64,000 bases of DNA, from assembly GCA_001801995.1 (NCBI GenBank), contig MGZB01000001.1, positions 248,001 through 312,000 of the forward strand, written 5' to 3'. The notes below the pieces were generated by a model. That model did not search any database. It was not told where the DNA came from and worked only from the letters and a program-made list of their open reading frames with translations. The first letter of the stretch is position 1, and each line of letters begins with the position of its first letter. Position numbers and translations under genes: made by a program. Below are positions 41,253-50,339 of this stretch, in pieces. Source of the DNA: Gammaproteobacteria bacterium RIFOXYD12_FULL_61_37. Its GTDB lineage: Bacteria > Pseudomonadota > Gammaproteobacteria > Chromatiales > Chromatiaceae.

Positions 41253-41359
41253 TTCATATTTCTGTGTTCTTCCTGATAAAACGAGACCTTGCCTAACACT
41301 GTGAAGCGGGCAACTGAGGATTCTAGGATAATGGCCCCCTTTGGTTTTCAGGCTTCTTT

Positions 41360-42004
41360 ATGACCCCAACCCTCGACCGTCGGCCGCTGAAACACGACCC
41401 AGGCTGGTTTCTGCCGGGGAGCGGGCGGGGCTTGGTTCCTCCGGCGGGGGTTCGGGGATGGCTGAGTGATGCCGGGTCCCTCACCCAGCGCCTGCGAACG
41501 GCCTGTGGCGGTTTGTTCAGCGTCCATGTCCGGCGCCAAGCCTGGTCCAGGGGCTATCCCGGCGAGGCGGGTCTGCTCGGCATCAAGCCCAATCGAATCG
41601 CCCTGGTGCGCGAGGTGGAGTTGCGCTGTGACGGGGTGGCTTGGGTCTTCGCCCGGACCCTCATTCCCGTATCCAGCCTTCGGGGTCCTGCGCGGCGGCT
41701 GAAGATGCTGGGCAACAGGCCGCTGGGGGCGGTGCTGTTCGCCGATCCGGGCGTGACGCGGGGAGAGACCCAGTTCGTTTATTTGACGCCGGGGCAGCCC
41801 CTCTTCGAATCGGCCGTGGCGGGGCTCCCGGTTCGACCCGGCGGATTGTGGGGCCGGCGGACCCTCTTCAACCTCGCCGGCAAGCCCCTCCTGGTAAACG
41901 AGATATTCCTGCCGGGGATACCGCCGGATGACGACTGCATGGATGCAGGAGGTAGGGCGACGCAGGATGCCAAAGCCGAAGAGATTGGCCATGCAGCCCC
42001 TTGA
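41360..42004 (+). CDS. ubiC: Chorismate lyase
   Basis: Splits chorismate to 4-hydroxybenzoate and pyruvate, the first committed step of ubiquinone synthesis. It has 214 residues. The family pattern is seen in [20 protein letters not shown], the [20 protein letters not shown] segment with the conserved Arg and Glu, and the late LVNEIFLPG with the active-site Glu. The tail is longer than in E. coli (165 residues). The ubiA start lies within its last 40 bases, so the two are coupled. Confidence 0.93.
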   Translation: MTPTLDRRPLKHDPGWFLPGSGRGLVPPAGVRGWLSDAGSLTQRLRTACGGLFSVHVRRQAWSRGYPGEAGLLGIKPNRIALVREVELRCDGVAWVFARTLIPVSSLRGPARRLKMLGNRPLGAVLFADPGVTRGETQFVYLTPGQPLFESAVAGLPVRPGGLWGRRTLFNLAGKPLLVNEIFLPGIPPDDDCMDAGGRATQDAKAEEIGHAAP

Positions 42005-42854
42005 GCGCCTTTACGCCTACGCCGATTTGATCCGCATCCGCCGCCCCATCGGCATCTTTCTCCTTCTGTGGCCCGCCCTATGGGCGCTTTGGATCGCGGG
42101 CCAAGGGGCGCCGGACTGGCGGGTGGTGCTGATCTTCGTGCTGGGATCGGTCCTCATGCGCTCCGCCGGTTGCGCCATTAACGACTACGCCGATCGCCAC
42201 ATCGACGGCCAAGTGGAGCGCACCCGCGTCCGCCCCCTGGCGACCGGCGCCGTCAGTCCCCGTGAGGCCCTGCTGGTCTTCGCGGTCCTCAGCCTGACCG
42301 CCTTCGGTCTGGTGCTGTTCCTCAATTGGCCGACCGTCGCCATGTCCTTCGTCGCCGTCCTGCTCGCGGCCCTTTACCCCTTCATGAAGCGTTACACCCA
42401 TCTGCCCCAACTGGTGCTGGGCATGGCGTTCGGCTGGGCAGTGCCTATGGCCTTTACCGCGCTGACCGGAACGGTGGCGTTCGAGGGCTGGCTGCTCTAC
42501 CTGGCCACGGTCATCTGGGCGCTGATCTACGATACGGAATACGCCATGGTGGACCGGGAGGACGACATCCGCATCGGGGTCAAATCCACCGCCATCCTCT
42601 TCGGCAGGCACGACCGCCTCGTCATCGGCCTGTTGCAGGCGGCGATGCTCGCGCTGCTGCTGGCGGTGGGGCTGTCGGCGGGCCTGGGGGTTTTTTACTA
42701 CCTGGGCCTGGGTGTGGCTGCCGTGTCCGCCGCCCATCAGCAGTACCTGATCCGTGGCCGTGAACGTCAGGCCTGTTTCCAAGCCTTTTTGAACAATAAC
42801 TACTTTGGATTGTCTCTCTTTCTGGGACTCTTACTGGATTACCTGACGCTATGA
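41967..42854 (+). CDS. ubiA: 4-hydroxybenzoate octaprenyltransferase
   Basis: Inner-membrane prenyltransferase that attaches the isoprenoid tail to 4-hydroxybenzoate. It has 295 residues from ATG 41967 (GCAGG upstream); a start at 41991 is equally possible. Two Asp-rich motifs are present: NDYADRHID in the first half and [12 protein letters not shown] in the second. About eight hydrophobic segments. It overlaps ubiC at its start and the DUF3299 gene by four bases at its end. Confidence 0.95.
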   Translation: MPKPKRLAMQPLERLYAYADLIRIRRPIGIFLLLWPALWALWIAGQGAPDWRVVLIFVLGSVLMRSAGCAINDYADRHIDGQVERTRVRPLATGAVSPREALLVFAVLSLTAFGLVLFLNWPTVAMSFVAVLLAALYPFMKRYTHLPQLVLGMAFGWAVPMAFTALTGTVAFEGWLLYLATVIWALIYDTEYAMVDREDDIRIGVKSTAILFGRHDRLVIGLLQAAMLALLLAVGLSAGLGVFYYLGLGVAAVSAAHQQYLIRGRERQACFQAFLNNNYFGLSLFLGLLLDYLTL

Positions 42855-43414
42855 AACATCGAGCCTTGTTACTCCTGCCTCTTCTGCTAACCCTGGTCTG
42901 CCACCCTTCCCTGGCGGAGGAGAAGCAACCCGAGGTGCTGAAGTGGGACGCCCTGGTGCCGGAAGGCTTCAATCCCGACAAGCTGTTTGAAAAATATGAA
43001 CTCGACAAGATGAAAGACAGCGATCCCCGCGCCGACGAGTTTATGCGGGAGATGAAACAGGTCTGGAAGGCCGCGCCAGTGGTGGAATCCATGGAAGGCA
43101 AATACGTGAAGCTGCCCGGCTTCGTCGTGCCCCTGGAGACTGAGGGCGGTAAGGTCAGCGAGTTCTTCCTGGTCCCCTATTTTGGGGCCTGCATCCATGT
43201 CCCGCCCCCGCCCGCCAACCAAATGGTCTATGTTGTCATGGAGAAAGGCCAAAATATCGAGGTAACGGGCGAGATGTTCGAGGCGGTCTGGGTCACCGGC
43301 ACCCTCAGCATCAAGCGCACCAGTAACGAGCTGGGCGACGCGGGTTACGTCCTCAATGCGACCGCCACCGAACCTTATACAGAGGAGGAAGGTTCCATCA
43401 CTATCGGTCCTTGA
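42851..43414 (+). CDS. DUF3299 domain-containing exported protein
   Basis: 187-residue protein with a signal peptide ([20 protein letters not shown]) and a mature DUF3299 domain. The core is [20 protein letters not shown], then [20 protein letters not shown]. This Cys-His pair beside a Pro-rich loop is typical and could bind metal. It overlaps ubiA by ATGA. DUF3299 genes commonly sit with DUF2796 and an ABC exporter-type pair, as in the Vibrio zrg zinc-uptake locus, so a zinc role is likely here by context. Confidence 0.87.
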   Translation: MKHRALLLLPLLLTLVCHPSLAEEKQPEVLKWDALVPEGFNPDKLFEKYELDKMKDSDPRADEFMREMKQVWKAAPVVESMEGKYVKLPGFVVPLETEGGKVSEFFLVPYFGACIHVPPPPANQMVYVVMEKGQNIEVTGEMFEAVWVTGTLSIKRTSNELGDAGYVLNATATEPYTEEEGSITIGP

Positions 43415-43471
43415 GGCCTATGGCAGCACCTGTTGAACCTACTTGAATCTTGTATTTATCGGAGTCATGAA

Positions 43472-43669
43472 ATGAAAGTTCAGGAAATCAAGGGCATCGC
43501 CCTGGGAATGGGGATCAAACCGGGCCGCATGAAGAAACTCGATCTGGTTCGCGCCGTTCAGCGCCATGAGGGCAACGACGACTGTTTCGGCACGGATCGG
43601 ATACGGCATTGCAATGAAGCAGGTTGCCTCTGGCGCGGGGACTGCGCAACTGAGGCGAAGAGCGCCTGA
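43472..43669 (+). CDS. Small SAP-like domain protein
   Basis: 65-residue protein. The ATG at 43472 is preceded by GGAGT; a longer in-frame start at 43433 is not favoured. The first 35 residues (MKVQEIKGIALGMGIKPGRM, then KKLDLVRAVQRHEG) fit a helix-extended-helix SAP fold that can bind nucleic acid. The second half has three Cys (DDCFGT, HCNEAGCLWRGDC contains more), so it may hold metal. It sits between the DUF3299 gene and the DUF2796 gene; its link to them is unclear. Confidence 0.75.
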   Translation: MKVQEIKGIALGMGIKPGRMKKLDLVRAVQRHEGNDDCFGTDRIRHCNEAGCLWRGDCATEAKSA

Positions 43670-43701
43670 GCTATATCCTTATCCGGAGCAGGCACGCTCC
43701 T

Positions 43702-43714
43702 GTTATATTGTATC
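43702..43714 (+). promoter_or_regulatory. Candidate Zur operator upstream of the DUF2796 (zrgA-like) gene
   Basis: GTTATATTGTATC matches the Zur core GTTATANTATAAC at 10 of the 12 specified positions. It lies 36 bases before the ATG of the DUF2796 gene, a place where a bound repressor would block the promoter. Found by eye only. Confidence 0.45.
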
Positions 43715-43749
43715 CATTGCCCCCCGCCCCGCGAAATGTATAAGTAAAC

Positions 43750-44286
43750 ATGCGAAGCCAGCGTCCCTTATTCCTTTTTCTTGTCCTTTGCCTCTCTCCC
43801 TATCCGGTGCTGATGGCCGATGAGCACCGCCAGTTGACATCCCATGTCCATGGGGAGGCCCGGCTGGACATCGGTATCGAGGGGCAGGATATGGTCCTGG
43901 AACTTGAGTCCCCGGCCATGGATATCCTGGGTTTCGAGCATGAACCGGCCAGCGAGGCCGAACACAAGAAGGCACATGAAGCCGAAGAGCAACTGCGCTC
44001 GGCCGATGCCCTCTTCACACTGCCCGAGAATGCCCAATGCAAGCTGACTGCCGCCGAGGTCAAAGCGGGCGGCGGAACGCATGAACATGAAAAGGGAGGG
44101 GAGGAGGGCCATCGGGATTTCGATGCCCAATACGCCTTCCGTTGCGCAGGCGGGGTCCCCGGCTGGATCGAGGTCCGTCTGTTCGACACCTTCCCTTCCT
44201 TACACAGGCTCCATGTCCAACTGGCCGGACCCAAGGGCCAGAAATCGGCGGTGCTATCGGCGGGCAGCAACCGGATCGAGTTTTAA
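43750..44286 (+). CDS. DUF2796 periplasmic metal-binding protein (ZrgA-like)
   Basis: 178-residue exported protein (signal MRSQRPLFLFLVLCLSPYPV). The mature start SHVHGEARLDIGIEGQDMVL is the DUF2796 hallmark. It has a His- and Glu-rich loop (GGGTHEHEKGGEEGHRDFD) likely to bind zinc. The Vibrio cholerae homologue ZrgA is the solute-binding part of a zinc-uptake ABC system. Here the ATPase and permease genes follow 11 bases later and overlap each other. A candidate Zur site precedes the gene. Zinc specificity is inferred. Confidence 0.85.
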   Translation: MRSQRPLFLFLVLCLSPYPVLMADEHRQLTSHVHGEARLDIGIEGQDMVLELESPAMDILGFEHEPASEAEHKKAHEAEEQLRSADALFTLPENAQCKLTAAEVKAGGGTHEHEKGGEEGHRDFDAQYAFRCAGGVPGWIEVRLFDTFPSLHRLHVQLAGPKGQKSAVLSAGSNRIEF

Positions 44287-44297
44287 TAAGGATGGCA

Positions 44298-44990
44298 ATG
44301 GAGCCGCCCGTCGTCGATCTGACCGGCCTCGCATTTACCTGGCGGGGGGCGGCCAAGCCCATTCTGAGCATTGCCCGGCTCAGCCTTGCGCCAGCCGAGC
44401 GCATGTTCGTCAAGGGGCCGAGTGGGAGTGGCAAGAGTACCCTGCTCGGTCTGGTGGCCGGCGTCAATGTGCCCGATTCCGGTTCCGTCCGGGTATTGGG
44501 GCAGTCGTTGGGCGGGATGGGCGGCAGCGCGCGCGACCGCTTCCGCGCCGACCACATGGGCGTGATCTTCCAGCAGTTCAACCTGCTTCCCTATCTCTCC
44601 GTGGTGGAGAACGTGCTCCTGCCCTGCCGTTTCTCCCGGCGCCGTCTGGCAAAGGCCTCGGCGCAGGGTGATGCCAAGCTGGAGGCGGAACGCTTGCTGG
44701 AACACCTCGATATCGGCCAGGGGATTCTCCACCAACGGGTTTCCGAATTGAGCGTGGGCCAGCAGCAGCGGGTGGCTGCGGCACGGGCGCTGATCGGCGG
44801 GCCGGAACTGGTGATCGCCGACGAGCCCACCTCTTCCCTGGACGCCGACCGTCGGCGCGCCTTCGTGGAATTGCTGTTTCGCGAGTGCCGGGAGGCGGGG
44901 TCCGCGCTGATGTTCGTCAGTCACGACTCTACACTGGAACCCTTGTTCGACCGTTCCGTCCACCTGGACGAAATCAACGGGGCAGGCTGA
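44298..44990 (+). CDS. ABC transporter ATP-binding protein (LolD/MacB type), zinc-locus
   Basis: 230-residue ATPase. The ATG at 44298 has AAGGA at good spacing; 44292 is the nearer alternative, and an extension to 44142 overlaps the DUF2796 gene. Walker A is KGPSGSGKST at residues 39-48, the Q-loop is VIFQQFNLLPYLSV, the signature LSVGQQQRVAAARAL, and Walker B LVIADEPTSSLD. The LolD/MacB class pairs with FtsX-fold permeases, which is exactly what follows, with a one-base overlap. Confidence 0.93.
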   Translation: MEPPVVDLTGLAFTWRGAAKPILSIARLSLAPAERMFVKGPSGSGKSTLLGLVAGVNVPDSGSVRVLGQSLGGMGGSARDRFRADHMGVIFQQFNLLPYLSVVENVLLPCRFSRRRLAKASAQGDAKLEAERLLEHLDIGQGILHQRVSELSVGQQQRVAAARALIGGPELVIADEPTSSLDADRRRAFVELLFRECREAGSALMFVSHDSTLEPLFDRSVHLDEINGAG

Positions 44991-46249
44991 TGGCGGTCCT
45001 CACCCTGGCCTGGAAAAGCCTGCTCAACCGCCGCTTCACGGCGCTCCTGACCCTGCTCTCCATCGCCCTGAGCTGCGCCCTGCTGCTGGGGGTGGAACGT
45101 ATCCGCCACGAGACCCGTCAGGCCTTTACCCAGAGCGTCTCCGGGACCGACCTGGTGGTGGGCGCCCGCAGCGGCGCGGTTAACCTGCTGCTCTACGCGG
45201 TCTTCCATATCGGCAACCCGACCAACAACATCTCCTGGCAGAGTTACCGGGAGATCGCAGCCCACCCCAAGGTGGACTGGACCATCCCGATCTCCCTAGG
45301 GGATTCCCATCGCGGCTACCGGGTAGTGGGCACCTCCCCCGATTTCTTCACCTACTACAAATACGGCGCCAAACAACCATTGGACTTCGCTTACGGCAAG
45401 CCCTTCGAAGGGGTCTATGAGGCGGTGGCCGGCAGCGAGGCGGCGGCATCCCTCGGTTACGCCCTGGACCAGGAGATCGTTATCGCCCACGGAGCCGGCA
45501 ATGTCAGCTTCGCGGAACATGGCGACAAGCCTTTCCGCCTAGCCGGTATCCTGGCGCCGACCGGGACCCCGGTGGACCGTTCCCTCTTCGTGTCGCTGCA
45601 AGGCATCACCGCCATCCATGTGGGCTGGCAAGGCGGCGCTCCCGTCCCCGGTTTAAAAATCCCCGCCTCGGCTGCCGCCAAGCTGGCAAAGGAGCCGAGC
45701 GACATCACTGCCTTTTTTGTCGGCCTGAAGTCGAAACTTGCCACCTTCAACCTGCAACGCCATATCAACCAATACCTCCAGGAACCCTTGACGGCGGCCT
45801 TGCCAGGCGTCGCCCTGGAAGAGTTGTGGGGCATGATGGCCCTGGCCGAGAAGGCACTCATGGCCATGTCCTTCATGGTGGTGCTGGTGGGCCTTACCGG
45901 CATGCTGAGCCTAATGCTCAGCGCCCTCAACGAGCGGCGGAGGGAGATGGCGATTCTCCGTGCCCTGGGGGCGAATCCCTGGCAGATATTGCTGCTGGTG
46001 GTGGGCGAATCGCTCTTTCTTACCCTCTCGGGTATCCTCGCCGGGCTCTTGCTGCTCTACGCCCTGCTATGGCAGGCCCAGCCACTGATTCAGAACCGGC
46101 TGGGGCTCTTCCTTCCCATAAATCCGCCCAGTTCCACAGAGGTGATGCTGATGGGGGCAGTACTCCTGGCCGGTCTGCTGGCGGGACTGGTCCCTGGTCT
46201 ACGCGCCTACTTCTACTCGCTTGCCGACGGCATGAATATCCGTGTGTGA
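44990..46249 (+). CDS. FtsX/MacB-fold ABC transporter permease, zinc-locus
   Basis: 419-residue inner-membrane protein. First membrane segment TALLTLLSIALSCALLLGVE is followed by a large periplasmic domain (about residues 45-290). The last three segments contain the FtsX signature LSLMLSALNERRREMAILRA, then LGANPWQILLLVVGESLFL. The start is fixed by the TGATG overlap with the ATPase. With the DUF2796 and DUF3299 proteins it resembles the Vibrio zrg zinc-uptake operon. Confidence 0.92.
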   Translation: MAVLTLAWKSLLNRRFTALLTLLSIALSCALLLGVERIRHETRQAFTQSVSGTDLVVGARSGAVNLLLYAVFHIGNPTNNISWQSYREIAAHPKVDWTIPISLGDSHRGYRVVGTSPDFFTYYKYGAKQPLDFAYGKPFEGVYEAVAGSEAAASLGYALDQEIVIAHGAGNVSFAEHGDKPFRLAGILAPTGTPVDRSLFVSLQGITAIHVGWQGGAPVPGLKIPASAAAKLAKEPSDITAFFVGLKSKLATFNLQRHINQYLQEPLTAALPGVALEELWGMMALAEKALMAMSFMVVLVGLTGMLSLMLSALNERRREMAILRALGANPWQILLLVVGESLFLTLSGILAGLLLLYALLWQAQPLIQNRLGLFLPINPPSSTEVMLMGAVLLAGLLAGLVPGLRAYFYSLADGMNIRV

Positions 46250-46379
46250 TTTTGACGGACGGGGCTTGAGGTTATCCCCCGCCCGGCTGTCTTGGCTTGC
46301 GTGGTATTCTATCGACTGATCGCAAATCGGCCTGGCGGGGAGGCGGCGGCCTTCACCACGGCCCAGGAGGTAACTGCCC

Positions 46380-47267
46380 ATGAAAAAAATGATGCTCAGC
46401 CTGCTGATTCTCCTGCTCAGCATGGGCCTCTACCTAGCCTCCTTCGTGGAGATCCCGGTTGTGGACAGGCAATCGGACGCCTATTTCGCCGGTACCCTTA
46501 AGTCGGCGACCCTGGCCTATGCGACTACCCGTGGGGTGAACGCGGTCGTCTCGGTACTCAAGGAGTCCGAGGTGCAGGTTTCGCCTGCGGGCGTTGGGCT
46601 GACCATCGCGGCGGGGCAGATACTCGACCCCATCGACGATATGACCGAGCGGCTCTCCTCCGTCATCGTCATGGCCATCGTCTCGCTTGGCATTCAGAAG
46701 ATCGGCTTTGAATTGGGTGCGGCCTTCAGCTTCAAGCTGGTCGCTGCCCTGATCCTTCTCTTTATCCCCGCGCTTTGGCTGAACCTGCGGGCGCCCAACC
46801 CGATGCTCCGCCTGGCGGTGAGGTTTTGCTATTTCCTTTTGGTCCTGCGCTTCCTGCTGCCGGCCTCCTCCCTGGTCAACGACTATCTCTACGAGAATCT
46901 GTTCAAGGCCAAGATCGAGGATTCGGTGAAGAGCCTTTCGGTGATCTCCTCGGATTACAAGGAGATGAGCACCATGGAGCCGGAGGGGGAAAGGGGCTTT
47001 TTCTCCTCCCTGACGGGGGCAGTGGGGACCCGGATCGAAAAGACCAAGCAGGCCTTCTCCCGCGTACTGGAAAACGCCGAAGGGGTAATTACTTCACTTT
47101 TGAGCCTGACGACCCTCTACGTCGCCCTGTTCATCATCCAGGTGCTGTTCATTCCGCTGGGAATGCTCTGGCTGTTGACGAATCTCGCCCGCTCTCCGAC
47201 CATCGACCTCCTGACGGATCGGGTCCTGGCGCTGTTCGGCAGCCCGGACTTGGGTGAGAGGCTGTGA
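46380..47267 (+). CDS. Conserved inner-membrane hypothetical protein
   Basis: 295 residues with a strong ribosome site (AGGAGG) before the ATG. Hydrophobic segments lie near residues 5-22, 95-115, 120-137, 145-162 and 240-265, and a long polar loop of about 75 residues contains KAKIEDSVKSLSVISSDYKE. No catalytic motif. It starts 130 bases after the permease on the same strand; whether it belongs to the zinc operon is unclear. I do not recognise the family. Confidence 0.75.
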   Translation: MKKMMLSLLILLLSMGLYLASFVEIPVVDRQSDAYFAGTLKSATLAYATTRGVNAVVSVLKESEVQVSPAGVGLTIAAGQILDPIDDMTERLSSVIVMAIVSLGIQKIGFELGAAFSFKLVAALILLFIPALWLNLRAPNPMLRLAVRFCYFLLVLRFLLPASSLVNDYLYENLFKAKIEDSVKSLSVISSDYKEMSTMEPEGERGFFSSLTGAVGTRIEKTKQAFSRVLENAEGVITSLLSLTTLYVALFIIQVLFIPLGMLWLLTNLARSPTIDLLTDRVLALFGSPDLGERL

Positions 47268-47391
47268 AAATACCCCCCCCCCGCCTGCTACTGGGAGTAG
47301 GCCAAGCCGGCATTGCCTGGCGCAGCCGGGGTTATGGCGTTGCAGGGAAATAGGGTAGCATCCACGCATATTTCATTCTGGAGCCCAGCCC

Positions 47392-48324
47392 ATGTCCGCC
47401 TTGATTTGCGGTTCTTTCGCCTACGACACCATCATGGTCTTTCACGACCATTTCAAACACCACATCCTTCCGGAACAGGTGCATATCCTCAATGTCTCCT
47501 TCCTGGTTCCCGACCTGCGCCGTGAGTTCGGCGGCTGTGCCGGCAATATTGCCTACAACCTGAAACTGCTGGGCGGCGAAGGCAAACCCATGGGCACCGT
47601 CGGCTTCGATTTCGGCCCCTACGCCGAATGGATGGACCGGCAAGGCATCAGCCGGGATCATCTGAAAGTGATGGATGGCACCTACACCGCCCAGGCCTAT
47701 ATCACCACCGACCAGGACGATAACCAGATCACCGCCTTTCACCCCGGCGCCATGAATCACGCCCATGAAAACCGCGTCAGCGATGCGGCAGGCACCACAC
47801 TGGGACTGGTTTCCCCTGACGGACGCCAGGGGATGGTCGAACACGCGGAGCAGTTTGCCGAGGCGGGCATCTCCTTCATCTTTGATCCGGGTCAGGGCAT
47901 GCCCATGTTTAATGGCGATGACCTCAACCGCTTCGTCAAACAGGCATCCTATCTGGCCTTCAACGATTACGAGGCCAAACTGATGCAGGAGCGTACCGGC
48001 AAATCCCCCGAACAATTAGCGCGTGAAACAGAGGCGGTCATCGTCACCCGTGGCGGTGAGGGCTCCCTCATCTATGCCGCCGGCAAGGTCCATGAGATCC
48101 CTCCCGCCCCCGTCCGGTCCATCGAGGACCCCACGGGTTGCGGTGATGCCTACCGCGCCGGGCTGATCTATGGCTTGATGAACGGCATGGACTGGGAAAC
48201 TACTGGCCGCATCGCCGGCCTCATGGGCGCCGTCAAGATCGAGCAGGCCGGAACCCAGAACCACCGCTTTACCCTGGATGAGTTCAAGGGCCGCTTCAAA
48301 GAGGCCTATGGTTTCAATTTCTGA
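47392..48324 (+). CDS. PfkB-family carbohydrate/nucleoside kinase (adenosine kinase-like)
   Basis: 310-residue cytosolic kinase. It begins SALICGSFAYDTIMVFHDHF, close to bacterial adenosine kinase-like members. The substrate loop has REFGGCAGNIAYNLKLLGG. The catalytic motif is DPTGCGDAYRAGLIYGL, matching PfkB signature 2 (DTxGAGD) with Pro and Cys changes and the base Asp kept. Substrate not certain. GGAG lies before the ATG. The DNR-type regulator gene follows. Confidence 0.88.
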   Translation: MSALICGSFAYDTIMVFHDHFKHHILPEQVHILNVSFLVPDLRREFGGCAGNIAYNLKLLGGEGKPMGTVGFDFGPYAEWMDRQGISRDHLKVMDGTYTAQAYITTDQDDNQITAFHPGAMNHAHENRVSDAAGTTLGLVSPDGRQGMVEHAEQFAEAGISFIFDPGQGMPMFNGDDLNRFVKQASYLAFNDYEAKLMQERTGKSPEQLARETEAVIVTRGGEGSLIYAAGKVHEIPPAPVRSIEDPTGCGDAYRAGLIYGLMNGMDWETTGRIAGLMGAVKIEQAGTQNHRFTLDEFKGRFKEAYGFNF

Positions 48325-48345
48325 TTCAAAGTGAGCCGCATCCCC

Positions 48346-49065
48346 ATGGCCAATACGACAGATCTTCTGAAACAGCATCTGCTTTTCTGCAACCTCAGCG
48401 ATGAACAGATGGCCCAGGTTGGTCGGCACTCGCGTATCGTCAGCTATGCCAAGGGAAGCCATCTGTTCGAACAGGGTGATGCGGCAACCCACTTTTTTTA
48501 TCTAGTGGAAGGCCAAGTTAAGCTGTCTATATATTCGGCATCCGGTGATGAAAAGGTGATCGAGGTGATCAAGCCGGGCGGAACCTTCGCTGAATCCCTG
48601 ATGTTCCGCGATGCCCCGTACTACCCCGTAGCCTGCCAGATGCTGCTTGACTCGCGGCTGGTAAGCATTGAGTCCCGCGCCTTCAAGCTGCTCTTGCGTG
48701 AATCGGTGGATACCTGTCTTGCCATGCTGGCCGATCTAAGCAAGCGCCTGCACGGACTGGTTAGCGAGATCGACAACCTGAGCCTGCACAGCGCCCTATG
48801 CCGGGTTGCCAGTTACCTCTCGGCACAAGCCCCGGAACAGACCCTGGAGTTTGATCTCAACGTCCAAAAACAGGTACTGGCGTCCCGCCTGTCGGTCAAA
48901 CCTGAGACCTTCTCGCGCCTCATCAAGCAACTCTGCTCCGACGGACTGATCGAGCTGAACGGACCCAGGGTCAAGGTCCTTAACCCCAACGGGCTGCGGG
49001 CGCTTGCCAGAAGCTGTTCCCAGGACATGGAGAGTTTCACTGACTCCTTTTATCTATCCAGTTAA
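48346..49065 (+). CDS. Crp/Fnr-family regulator, DNR-like
   Basis: 239-residue transcription factor from ATG 48346 (GTG 48331 is an alternative). An N-terminal cNMP-type sensor domain (LVEGQVKLSIYSASGDEKVI) leads to a long dimer helix and a C-terminal helix-turn-helix; the recognition helix is SVKPETFSRLIKQL, with the Glu and Arg that read TTGAT in Fnr-type proteins. No N-terminal Cys cluster is present, so it is not an O2-sensing FNR; overall it reads like DNR, the NO-sensing heme regulator. Its 3' end overlaps mobB by 29 bases. It lies beside the nap cluster, which has a matching box. Confidence 0.88.
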   Translation: MANTTDLLKQHLLFCNLSDEQMAQVGRHSRIVSYAKGSHLFEQGDAATHFFYLVEGQVKLSIYSASGDEKVIEVIKPGGTFAESLMFRDAPYYPVACQMLLDSRLVSIESRAFKLLLRESVDTCLAMLADLSKRLHGLVSEIDNLSLHSALCRVASYLSAQAPEQTLEFDLNVQKQVLASRLSVKPETFSRLIKQLCSDGLIELNGPRVKVLNPNGLRALARSCSQDMESFTDSFYLSS

Positions 49066-49567
49066 GGATAAAGTCCCTGATCCCGAGGTGATCGTTCAGG
49101 TCCAAGAGGGGTATCTCCGGCTCCACCGGCAGGCTCCCATCCGTAGCCACAGCGATGATATGGGGGTCGGACGGAAACAGAAGCGGCTGTCCCGTATCGG
49201 GACGATGAAGTTCTATCTTCGGGAAGGCCTCGTGCCGGAATCCCTCGATCAGAACCAGATCCAGCACGGCCTGATCCAAGTGGGACAGCATTTCATCCAA
49301 TACGGGCTCGGCGGGCTCCGCCACTTCGGTCACCATGGCCCAACGATGGGCAGAGGCGATCAAAACCTGGCCCGCCCCCGCCTTGCGCAGTTCATAGCTA
49401 TCCTTGCCGGGAATGTCGATTTCGAAACGGTGGTGGGAGAGTTTGATCAAGCCTACCCGCACCCCCTGATCCGCCAACAAAGGCAGCAATTGCTTCAATA
49501 GGGTGGTCTTACCTACGCCACTGTATGCGGCAAAACCCAACACCGGTTTTTCAGCGTGCTTCAACAT
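49037..49567 (-). CDS. mobB: Molybdopterin-guanine dinucleotide biosynthesis protein MobB
   Basis: GTP-binding helper of MobA in making bis-MGD, the cofactor of NapA. It has 176 residues; ATG 49567 with AAGGGGAA upstream gives the N-terminus LGFAAYSGVGKTTLLKQLLP with a P-loop. The frame is open to 49756, but that part overlaps napC. LVLIEGFRHEAFPKIELHR is also conserved. It is the last gene after napC on the minus strand, and its end overlaps the convergent DNR-like gene. Confidence 0.93.
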   Translation of the reverse strand: MLKHAEKPVLGFAAYSGVGKTTLLKQLLPLLADQGVRVGLIKLSHHRFEIDIPGKDSYELRKAGAGQVLIASAHRWAMVTEVAEPAEPVLDEMLSHLDQAVLDLVLIEGFRHEAFPKIELHRPDTGQPLLFPSDPHIIAVATDGSLPVEPEIPLLDLNDHLGIRDFILNWIDKRSQ

Positions 49568-49659
49568 GACGTCATGTTCCCCTTCGGCTAGGACGCCATG
49601 CCCAGGCTGGACTGGCATCGAAGGCGAAATATGCGCCCCCGATGCCATTCGGACAAGGC

Positions 49660-50247
49660 TCACTTCGCCTCTGGGTTGGAGGATTTCAGCAGGGGGTTGT
49701 TTTCCACCGCCTCTTCCCATCCTGCGGGAAGGGAATGGGCGATTCCCTTGTGACAATCGATACAGGTCTGGCCTGCCTCGATCGCCTCTTCGTGGCGAGT
49801 GGCGCTACGCGACTCCTGCTTGGTGAAGTCCATGGAATCGAAGTTGTGGCAGTTACGGCACTCGCGAGAGTTGGATTTTTTCATCCGCTCCCACTCATTC
49901 GTTGCCAGTTCCAAGCGTTTTGCCTCGAACTTCTCCGGGGTATCGACGGTACCCAGCATCTTGTGCCAGAGCTCATTGCTGGCCTGGATCTTGCGGCCGA
50001 TCTTGTGAATCCAATCCTTCGGCACATGGCAATCAGGGCAGGTTGCCCGCACCCCGGTGCGGTTCGTGAAATGGACTGTCTCTTGCAGTTCCTTGTAGAC
50101 GTTCTTCTCCATTTCGTGGCAGGAAATACAGAACGTCTCTGTGTTGGTCAGTTCCAGGGTCCAGTTGAAACCGCCCCAGAGCATTACGCCGAGAACGACA
50201 CCAACAATCAGGGTTCCGGTGAAAATCTTGGAAAACATCTTGATCAC
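49660..50247 (-). CDS. napC: Tetraheme cytochrome c NapC
   Basis: Inner-membrane-anchored quinol dehydrogenase that feeds electrons to NapB-NapA. It has 195 residues with an N-terminal membrane anchor ([19 protein letters not shown]). Four CxxCH sites are present: CISCH, CPDCH, CRNCH and CIDCH. The start is GTG 50247; an ATG at 50238 is possible. It lies after napB across a pair of stable hairpins. NapG and NapH are also encoded, giving two possible quinol routes. Confidence 0.95.
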   Translation of the reverse strand: MIKMFSKIFTGTLIVGVVLGVMLWGGFNWTLELTNTETFCISCHEMEKNVYKELQETVHFTNRTGVRATCPDCHVPKDWIHKIGRKIQASNELWHKMLGTVDTPEKFEAKRLELATNEWERMKKSNSRECRNCHNFDSMDFTKQESRSATRHEEAIEAGQTCIDCHKGIAHSLPAGWEEAVENNPLLKSSNPEAK

Positions 50248-50286
50248 ACTCTAGTAATTGTAAAAATCAACCGTTCCAATCGGGTG

Positions 50287-50334
50287 GGTCCCTGAGAGAG
50301 AGCCCCTCAGGGACCGGCGCGCCCTGGGCGCGCC
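50287..50334 (-). other. Two tandem stable hairpins between napB and napC
   Basis: GGTCCCTGAG (50287-50296) pairs with CTCAGGGACC (50306-50315), and right after it GGCGCGCC pairs with GGCGCGCC across CTG (50316-50334). No T run follows, so in the operon mRNA they may protect or separate napB and napC segments. Confidence 0.6.
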
Positions 50335-50339
50335 CCGAT

